Source: Collybia mongolica (lineage: Eukaryota > Basidiomycota > Agaricomycetes > Agaricales > Clitocybaceae). Taken from it: 64,000 bases of DNA. A program made the translations under genes and the position numbers. The stretch covers positions 186,001-250,000 of the forward strand of contig JAAXNY010000007.1 of the NCBI GenBank assembly GCA_013420905.1, in the 5' to 3' direction. Shown here in pieces: positions 55,831 to 64,000 of the stretch. The number at the start of each line of letters is the position of its first letter. The first letter of the stretch is position 1. A model generated the notes under the pieces. The model ran no database searches and was not told the origin of the DNA. It worked only from the letters and a program-made list of their open reading frames with translations.

Positions 55831-57677
55831 GTCCGCTTAATCCCCGAATAGAAGCCCGCGCGTCGAAGGGATTTGGAGCGATGTAAGGTATAGAACCAGC
55901 ATAGTAAGATGATATCCTGTGTTACAGTTAACGGCAAAATCGTAGACCGTGGAGGCTGCCGTTCACAGAGTGGAGTTGGATGATCTAATCCGGAGATAAG
56001 TGCCATACCTGGATATATCGCCGAAAAGCACAGGTCATAGTTTTGGGTGTAATGGGTTCTGCTGCATAACCGATTGAATTTGACCAGGCTTATACACAAA
56101 AGTTCGCAAGGCTTTTATAAAATATATCCTTTGATCCTTTTGTACTAATACACTGTATTACTGGTAGTTTGGTACAGCCAGGACATTAGTGGTAGCTATC
56201 CATGATATGACGTGCCTACAATATAGAGAAGCAGGTGACCGTTTAGTGGGGCTGGTGCGGCCTTCTTACCGTTTTAGGCAGGCTCCCATCACAACCCGTT
56301 TGGCCCTCCACGGTTTACGATTTTGCAGTTAGCTGTAAATCCGATACAGGTTTGAGCGCGATGTGCCTCGGGGACACAGGGACGCTTGCGATACAGCCGC
56401 CTCCGGATGGTGCCGGATATATTTCGCCGCCCGTATTCCGCCCGCATTGCGCCAGGGAAGGCAGTTCTAGTGACATCCCTGAGAATTGTCTTCCCCGACT
56501 CGTCAAGCCTTCGCCATCGATAAGAGTACCAGTACCCCCTGGAGGCCTCGATGCACCAGATGGAGATCTACGCCGTGTAGAGGCACTGTAGATGTTAACA
56601 GTGTACTCAGATGCAATGGTGCACGTTACCGCCTTCTTGTCGCAAGACGAACGTGAACTGAATAGGAATCTAAAAGTCGAATGAGTGTGTATGTGAGATA
56701 CGGGCGAAGGAAGAACATAGAATGCCTCCTATGGTTCATCGATGTGGCTCCGTGCCGACCCAATCCACGACATGCCCAATTAAGTAGGAAATGGGTTGCA
56801 ACAAGTCACCCAACTACTTCGTGTCCAAGAACGTGAACCCCGACAAACTTAGAGGTAATAATTGCAGTTTTCGAGGCATGTATGCCAGCGGTTCAATATT
56901 GACTTGGCCATAGGTTTGTTTCTGTGAGTCCCAGAAAGAAAAGAGCACGGAGACCCCGAGTCCTGGGACGAGATATCATAGACTACTTACAACACACCAT
57001 AAATCCGTTCGGAGTCCCGTCTACGTATGCATCCAACTACGAAGACGTCGGAAAGGTTTATTCAAGATTTCGTTATAGGCTAGCCTCAATGCTCGACGCT
57101 CGATGTTCAGGCCGCAAGTACTGTGATGAGGCTGACGACAGAGTGCCAGGAAGCGACTCGGAGCAACACGGAAAGCCGTTGGAAACATGCACACACAAAC
57201 GCGGTCCGTGCCTGCCGCTACATTCCGTTTATTCTCCAACTAGAGTAATCCTTGAACCCAACTACTAATCGGAGGACCTCTTCTTGAACAATCCTCGGAG
57301 AAATACTCGACTCACTCTCAACGTCAACGCTCTTGACCTTTCCATGGAGGACGGGCAGGGCCGACATGTAGTGGAACCGATTGGTTACCATACACATTTT
57401 GATTGAATGAGTGAATTCCACTTAGGTATCCTCGGCGAACTTCATCTGGCCGCATTGAAATCATCATGTCTTACTCTCTGGTATATGTTGGAACTTTCTC
57501 TACCCCCACACGACTGTCACTATAAATATGATTCCTATACATAAAATCATTTTTTCTGCACATACTATTCTGGTCACAAAAATTGTAATGTCTATCCTCT
57601 TAGGCCTATCCTATATCTACCTTCCTCGCCGCTTCACCTCCGCTTCCATAAACGTATACCCTTATAGTCCAGGATGG
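55831..57677. other. Unresolved; plus-strand ORF at 56924-57268
   Basis: 56924-57268 encodes a basic start (SPRKKRARRPRV) and FGVPSTYASNYEDVGKVY with FRYRLASMLDARCSG, which looks like a real exon but belongs to no family I know. A Pro-rich ORF lies at 56352-56591. Nothing else is supported. Confidence 0.3.
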
Positions 57678-59271
57678 TTACAAGAGCCAGTGCACCTTCT
57701 CCCATCGGTCCATCCGATTCGACGCTGTGCGTTTAGTCGCCTCAGTCGCGGTTGTTATAGTACCTTCCCAGTTCAGTTCACTCCACACACAGCGTCTGTG
57801 GTTTGGAGGGAGAACCTTGAGAAGGAAATGGGCAATGGGCTCCTCATCTTCGATTACTGACAAACCCACGTCCAAAATTTCCAAACACTTGAAGGGAGGG
57901 CATTCAGATGATATAAGGCTCTCCCGGTCGGTCACATCGAAGAAGAGACCTAATTCAACCAAGTTCTGACAGTTGCGGGCGAACGGGGTGAGTGCATTAA
58001 CGGTGAGGTCTGAACTAATGAATTGTCCGGGTGTAGGATTGAGTAGGAGTGTATCAATCCTAGGCCAGGCCATCGATATTTCTTCCAGATCAGTGTAACC
58101 GAGGTTGAGCGGGTATTGGTGTTCAAGGTTAAGGGATATAAGGTTTTTGTTATGCAGGAGGGGTTTAATGGTACCTATACTGATCTTCTCCGCTTTGAGT
58201 GTACGTCTAGAAGCATTGTGGCCGTCAGGGAGAAAGAGCGACCCGAGGGAAAGGACTTCAAGTTCCGGACACTCGTCGGCGATCCAGGCAACGAGAGTTC
58301 TGAAAGCTTCTTCTACTTCAAACTCCTGAGATTGGACACACAGTGTCCTTAATCGGGATGGTGCTGCTAGTTTTTGAAGGAAGCGCCGAGCATCGTGGAA
58401 TGACGCCATGAAAGAGAGCTCTTTCAGCGCCGGGAAAGCATCCCTCTTCAAAGCTGGGTTGAATGACATTGTATCATCGGGGTCTCCATGTGTACAACGC
58501 TCCCAATTCTCCAAGTGAATGCGTTCTAGATTAGTGAGCCTAGACAAACACTCCGCCATCGTTGTTGTGAAATGGTAATGAGGTAAAGTAACACGTCAAT
58601 CTCGGAAGTGAGGCCAGGAGGTGAACCTCCTGTGACTCGATGGTGCCAATAGCAGCATCAGTTTGCATATCGAGATGAATGATGTCCGGCATGTGCTGGA
58701 CGATTGTTCGAAAGAAAGTTGTGACGGTGGACAGTGGCTCGAGATGATCTGGGAGGAACATAGTATAGTGCGTGACCCGAGGATGCATGAACATCAAGGA
58801 AAATTCGGGATCGTCCTCCCACATAAGGGTATGTAAATTGGGGAGTATCTCTTGGTCTTGAGGTCGCGTACCTACGATTTCAAGGAAGGTGCGTCGATCT
58901 AACTGTTTACAATGATATTGGCTGTGGCGAAGTCGGCGAACGCGTCGCGCATATCTAGAGAATCTATCCCATGAATGAGAGTCTGGGCTCACGGAAAACA
59001 CCTTTAAGTCGTGTCAGATAACAGGAATTATTCTGGGGACAAAGGGGCGGGCACTCACATAGCGGCCTTCTGATAATAACTCTAAAGGCGACAGGAGTAT
59101 GAAGAGACGGTGAAGATTTTGCACATCGTGCCAGAGTATATCGAGGGCGGTTTCGTTCCATTGTTGGCAGACCTGAGCATTCCTTGCGTTAGAAGCATCG
59201 TCAAGGAGGTTGAAGACCTCGGTTATTAATTCTGGGATGGAAAGAACCCGGTGATGCTTGATAGCAGTCAT
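57678..59271 (-). pseudogene. F-box protein gene with one frameshift
   Basis: ATG 59271 opens MTAIKHHRVLSIPELITEV, the classic Agaricomycete F-box N-terminus with DDASNARNAQVCQQWNE and ALDILWHDVQNLHRLF. Exon 1 ends at 59059 (GTGAGT donor). A 57-bp intron (59058-59002) leads in phase to VFSVSPDSHSWDRF. The LRR-like body follows, with a one-base frameshift near 58,585: LPRLT continues in the next frame as LPHYHFTTTMAEC. From there 293 codons stay open to a stop at 57678. With a single indel it is either a very recent pseudogene or the frameshift marks an unrecognised splice. Confidence 0.75.
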
Positions 59272-61207
59272 CCTGAATGCTGGGCTCGGTGGATTGGTGG
59301 CGAAGATTGCTGGGCGAACGGCTTTTAAACCGTCCTAAGTATCAAAGAACAATGATCCGCGCACTGGACACGCGAGTGGTCGGCAAAAGACAAATTAAAC
59401 TCCGGTTATGCATTGTGTCCAAGCAGGTTGAACATGCCCATACGTACGCTTTGACGACGCTTTGTCCCATCCTTTCCCATGGCCAAAGCGATTAAGTGCC
59501 ACAGCTTGTGTGGCCTCCCCCAAGCGGGAGATATACCTCACAACAGAGGCCCTTAATCCGGGTACTAAAATCCCGGCAGGGCCACCGGAATAGGTTTTCG
59601 TGAATTGTAGTACAAATGGTGGCCGGTCCTTTGTTTAAAGCCGCATAGATGACCGCTGAAAGATATCATGGCTTTGGCCTGTCGATGGCTGGCTGCGCTT
59701 TGGCAGATCATATGGAGCAATGGGATAGCGTTTATATTTGCCTAAAGTAATCCTGGACGTTCCATTCTCCCCAAGCGTTTCGTGTGCTAAATCTTCACTC
59801 TAATGGCTCGAACCCGAACTCTTCTAGCGCGCCTGGACACAGAGGCTGGGGGGGAAGCCACTGAGAATGGATACACTGCATCAAGCGAGACTATTGGGGC
59901 AAGGTGAGGTTTCTCGATCTCGCCGTGGGGCGTCGGCTCATATCATTCATAATGAGAAAGAAAGACTGCTAGAGTCAGAGGAAGAAAGAATATGAACCTC
60001 GAACAGAGGATCGCGGTATTTGCGGACGACGAATGGGCTCAAAATACAACGGAGAAAACTGTAGATTGTGTGGGCTGTGGTAAACGAATAAAACTTGACA
60101 AGCGCACCTCATTCAATTACGAACCCTTCAAGAAACACAAGCGTCGGTGTAGACGAATCACACGGATAGAAAGAAGCAGCCACCTGGGGGGCGTGAGTCG
60201 CTAGCGTTGGAAAATAGCCAGCGTAACTAAGCTTAAGGTTAGGTTGATAAAGATCCCGCATCCATTGATCTCGATGGCGCATCAAAAGTGACACTCGGAA
60301 AGCGAGCCATCAATGTTCCCAACAACAAAGAGGGAGCGTCTAATTTTTGCCAGTCGCAAAGTAGTCTATGTGAGTTTGTCACAGGATCGAATGTCCAATA
60401 TTCTGTTCATGACCTTTTGACGTATCATGTAGCTGAAGAAGCAGCGCCGGCATGTACTACGCGAGCATGGTCAGCCGCTACTCTTGAGGCTGCGGAAGCC
60501 TTACTCTCACTTTCTCAGGAACTTTAATCGGCGATACGATTGATACCATCTTCTCTATTGGAGGCCGTATATTCGACTAACACTGTATCTATAATGTGAA
60601 ATAAGGACAACTTTTCAAAGGCCAAGAAATTTTCGTTCATGGTTTGTTCACGATCATCGAACCCGCGAGATCAGGAGTCATTGGTGCGAACGGATAGACC
60701 CACGGCGTGTTCATCACCAACCGCGCAACAGCAGTTACAGAAAAGAAGGCAAACAGGGATTTCATTAATATTGGACGAAGGGTTGTGAGTTCCCACAAAA
60801 TATTAGGGCGATAATTCTTATACCTTTTCGCAACTACACCGTGGAGAAGCAGCCCTCCACCACCTGATCCCGGATTTTTGATTGCCTACGTCGTGTTAAT
60901 ATTTCCGCGGCCCTCTGTGTATCATAGATGTTATTACCGGAGGAAGTGCCCTAAACAGCCCGAATGTACCTCACGCGGAGAAGGTATGATCGAATGTCAA
61001 TATATATATACAGATCCAAGCACATCCCCCCTTAGGCCTGCCGTACTGACGAAGCTCCGTTAGATTCTATGGGACAACTAGAGCTATTGTTTTATCAAAA
61101 AAATCGTTGTAGTTGTACTCATTAACGAAGTGGACTCGACCAAGTTCCCACCTAGAATAACTGCCTTACAATCAAGGAGTGAACCAAAAAACATTGAGAC
61201 TGACCTG
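59272..61207. other. No resolved gene
   Basis: The region 59770-60535 has plus-strand pieces with a DNA-binding flavour (VDCVGCGKRIKLD at ~60065-60105, C-x2-C, followed by basic residues), but no complete gene could be read. Nothing is supported in 60540-61207. Confidence 0.3.
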
Positions 61208-62190
61208 TCAACTGGTTGGTATTAAGCCCAACCATCTACCGAGCACATGAATCTGATCCCCTTTCTTGCGCAGCTGTCTCAACATCAGGAAAATGAAGCT
61301 CCGCTGATTAAGTGCCTTGAGCAGCGCTTCAACGTCGTCCATATGTGGCGCACGATATACTGAGATGAAATTCTGCGATGAAGATTCAAAGGTCCTCGGT
61401 TTGGTTGAGATAGACAAAGGTGTGAGGAGATCGCTATGAATGTGCGCGGTATGCAGAGAGGTCATTTTCGGAATGGCAACGTCAAGGGCATAGGGTTCGT
61501 TGACCACTTTGCGTAAGGTGGTAGAGCCGGTAATGGGAAGGTGTTCGAGAGTGGATGAAATTTCGTGAAGAAGGGTTGAAAAGCCCGAGTTTGAAAGGCC
61601 TAAAGATTTTGATCAATGATAAATGTCGTTATCTCGAATACGGGGAAGAGAACCATAGAAACTGGGCCCCCGTAACACCTTCGCTTTTCAACCGCGGATG
61701 CTCGAGTTTTCATTTCGATGGCGTCTATTTATGTGAGTCAAACCCCTGAGAGGAAAACAAGTTAACAATTGAACGCACCTGACAGAAGGCTCTGTATGAA
61801 TAAAGGTCAGAGCATGGTTTACGGGCGGGAACAGATTCCGTACGTGCACCCCACCTACCGAGTATCCTCCCATGAGCTCAGCTTTAGGACGCGAAGCCCC
61901 GTCCAATTCGCAATAGACCTCTGGGTGTCGACGATAATGGGATATTATGTATGTCTCTTCATCAATTGGGTAGTGGAAGCCTGCATCTCCACTCGTTCCA
62001 ATTGGCCAAGAGCGTCGAGGAAATATGGAAGGAGTGTAGAAGGCCCCACACACAGGACTGCTTCTTTCGCGAATATGGACATTCGTAGCACGGAGATCAG
62101 GGCTTCAGAAAAACCTATACGCTCTGAGTCGCTAGGTGTGGGCCTGAGGTTTCGATAGTCCACGGGTTGTATTAAGCGTCCTGTCGGCTG
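61208..62190 (-). pseudogene. F-box/LRR-like gene remnant
   Basis: Minus-strand pieces read LGQLERVEMQASTTQL, WTGLRVLKLSSWED (ending at a GTAGGT donor) and, after further introns, SLPRIRDNDIYH followed by TGA near 61,617 where CGA would fit, then SKSLGLSNSG and an open frame to 61208 (LHEISSTLEHLPITG, SVYRAPHMDDVEALLKAL). A TAA also lies between the LRR pieces near 61,955. Style and repeats match the other F-box proteins. The F-box itself was not found. Confidence 0.55.
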
Positions 62191-64000
62191 CATTGCGAGG
62201 GAGCTAGATACCGCGCGAGGATTAATCTGTCATTGTCGAGTGAGGATCTGAGGGTGTCAAAAAACGAATCAATTAAGGGGTACACGATTTGCACACTAAT
62301 TTGCACACAATAAAGAGTTTCGCCAACCCTTCTATCTATGGTTGAATGCTTCCTCAGCGATCCGACGTATGATCTTGAAAAGTAGGAGGGGAAATGGTTT
62401 ACGCGGCCCCGAGACTGAAAGGACACGTACGACGTGGGAATTATTACCGTCGTATCGTGTAAAAACATTGTCTCGGAAAACAAAATTACTTTCCAAAAAG
62501 ACAAGGAACGTCTTATCTATTACGGCATAGTTAGATATGATTCGTAAGGGGGGATCACCACTTGACTTCGAGCACTTGAAGAGGCAGATGGAAGGAACTT
62601 CATCAGTCCCAGCGTCTTATAATTCGAAGACGATGGTGCAGAGTGGGAGATGTCCTAGAAGGCGAGGTGAACTCTTGATGAGGCGTTGGCTCAACACTCG
62701 GGACCTTTTATGGTTGGCCTACGATTCACGATATGTTGCGAACATCAGTTGCGATGGTCTCTATGGATCAACACATGGGGATGCATCGAAACAGTGCTTG
62801 AGTTCCTGATAGTAACGGCAAGTACGATCTTAGAGCCCATCGAAACCACCGAGTCAAAGTAGCAACAAACCACTCCATTTATGCTATTATGTTCCTTGCG
62901 GACTACAATGACCTGTATCCCGGAGAAAAGTCTTGTGCGCCTGCAGCTAGGACTACAGAGACAGCATATATGGTGTTGCTTCCTAGCGTCGTTTGTGTGT
63001 AGCCGAACCAGTGAGGTCTTATGGCGCCCGAGTCTCATTCTCCTAAAGCTGATTCTGTGCGCATGTTCTCACGTATGTAGTTAGGAAGGTAAGTATGGGC
63101 AAGTACTTAACCAAGGCCATTGATGATAGTGGATGACGCGTCACGCGCACGAGCCACGTGCGACTCCCGCGTGACGCTCAGTAAAAATAAAGTCATGCTC
63201 AGTCAGTGTAAAGTCAGCAGTAATGACAAAGTCAATAAAAAGTTATGTAAGAGTCAATAAAAATGGTAATTTAAACTCATGATTTTGTCAACTTTCACTG
63301 TGGATTTGGCCATTTGGGAGAAAATTAATGATTTTTGACTACTATGGGCCAGCTCTTGACCATTACATTTGAGTGATGTCGAAACTCGCAACTAAAGTTT
63401 GACTTTATTTTTCACTGAGCGTGACGAATCATGCTTTGATGTTTTCCGGCTGGTCAGCCTCGAGCTGTTGGGTCTCCGCTTAAAAGGGGTCAACATGCCG
63501 GTTTTCCGTTTTTGTCCAAACCCGCTGATGCTTGCAATTGCACACGTTGAACGAAAGTATATGATAGCAATTCTTATTCTCTGTTTCCCCGCAGCCGGAC
63601 CTACCAAACCCTAACGTTATGCTTATACATGGCATTAAAAACAATTCAGAACATAAAAGCACGCTTATCATTGGGCGTGCACTTTCATAGAAGCAGTATT
63701 CTGTTCTCACACGCAGTCCGAACCCTGGTATTTTTCGAAAGGCACTCCGCGCCGTTACAACTCGCATCAAGTAATAAGAGGCATCGCCCGCGAGCTCCAC
63801 ACTGGACATCGCGCCAACAGCCCTTGATGCAGCTCCGAATGAAGCCCAAGATGAAGCCAGCTGTTGACTTGCTGTAGAACCAGTAACCAAAGACGTTCTG
63901 ACTTTGGGCGCAGGAAGATCTCACCACTTGATCAACAATAACGGCATATTTGAAATTCCTTCCAACTTCCTTCAGCTTCTCAGGCAGGGTAAGCTGTGGT
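62191..64000. other. Unresolved right end
   Basis: Plus frame 62537-62809 and minus frames near 63480-64000 are open; the last (to the edge) reads LPEKLKEVGRNFKYAVIVDQV and may be the end of a gene lying outside. No family recognised. Confidence 0.3.
63136..63426. repeat. Inverted-repeat (MITE-like) segment
   Basis: CGTGACGCTCAGT plus AAAAATAAAGTCA on the left faces an almost identical inverted copy at about 63400-63426. The left side also has a GC hairpin (GCGTCACGCG..CGCGTGACGC). No convincing target duplication was found. Confidence 0.45.

Noticed and set aside
1..64000. tRNA, rRNA, CRISPR or bacterial origin features
   Set aside because: No cloverleaf, rRNA core or regularly spaced repeat array was seen on reading; a tRNA scan would be decisive but could not be run.

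Overview
The window reads as nuclear DNA of a mushroom-forming basidiomycete (Agaricomycetes). Evidence: small introns (about 40-65 bp) with GT..AG ends, several F-box/leucine-rich genes of the kind expanded in that class, a seven-helix DUF6534-type membrane protein, and fungal Tad-like LINE, Ty1/copia, MULE and DDE transposons. No bacterial operon, CRISPR array, rRNA or tRNA was seen.

Layout. 1-12.5 kb holds host genes: an F-box gene cut by the left edge, an extremely intron-dense DUF6534 gene (4.68-6.67 kb), a small two-exon gene (9.1-9.7 kb) and a second F-box gene (11.0-11.9 kb). 12.58-26.40 kb is one nested transposon stack. A Mutator-like element (MULE), with terminal inverted repeats (TIRs) and a 9-bp target duplication, carries a multi-exon gene joining an Ulp1-like protease to a MULE transposase. 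A Tad-like LINE (about 6.5 kb) sits inside it, an intact Tc1/mariner element sits inside the LINE, and a 488-bp MITE-like element sits inside the transposase gene. 29.10-37.61 kb is a copia retrotransposon whose gag is split by a 3.08-kb DDE element with TA duplications.

37.6-64 kb is mostly host sequence. It holds an intact five-exon von Willebrand A gene, a carboxylesterase truncated at a junction with a broken F-box gene (which carries the second MITE copy), an intact intronless coiled-coil gene of 662 codons, and an apparently intact nitric-oxide-synthase oxygenase-like gene (471 aa, no reductase part). Two more F-box pseudogenes and two short non-autonomous TIR elements (459 and 609 bp) complete it. 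Several coding-like islands could not be joined into genes by eye.

A common theme is decay at CpG.  Most premature stops in the MULE, LINE, copia and DDE genes are TGA where CGA would restore the frame, and about 13 of 14 differences between the two copia LTRs are CpG transitions. The Tc1 element lacks such damage and looks youngest. All coordinates and splice sites were read by eye; no alignment or database search was run.
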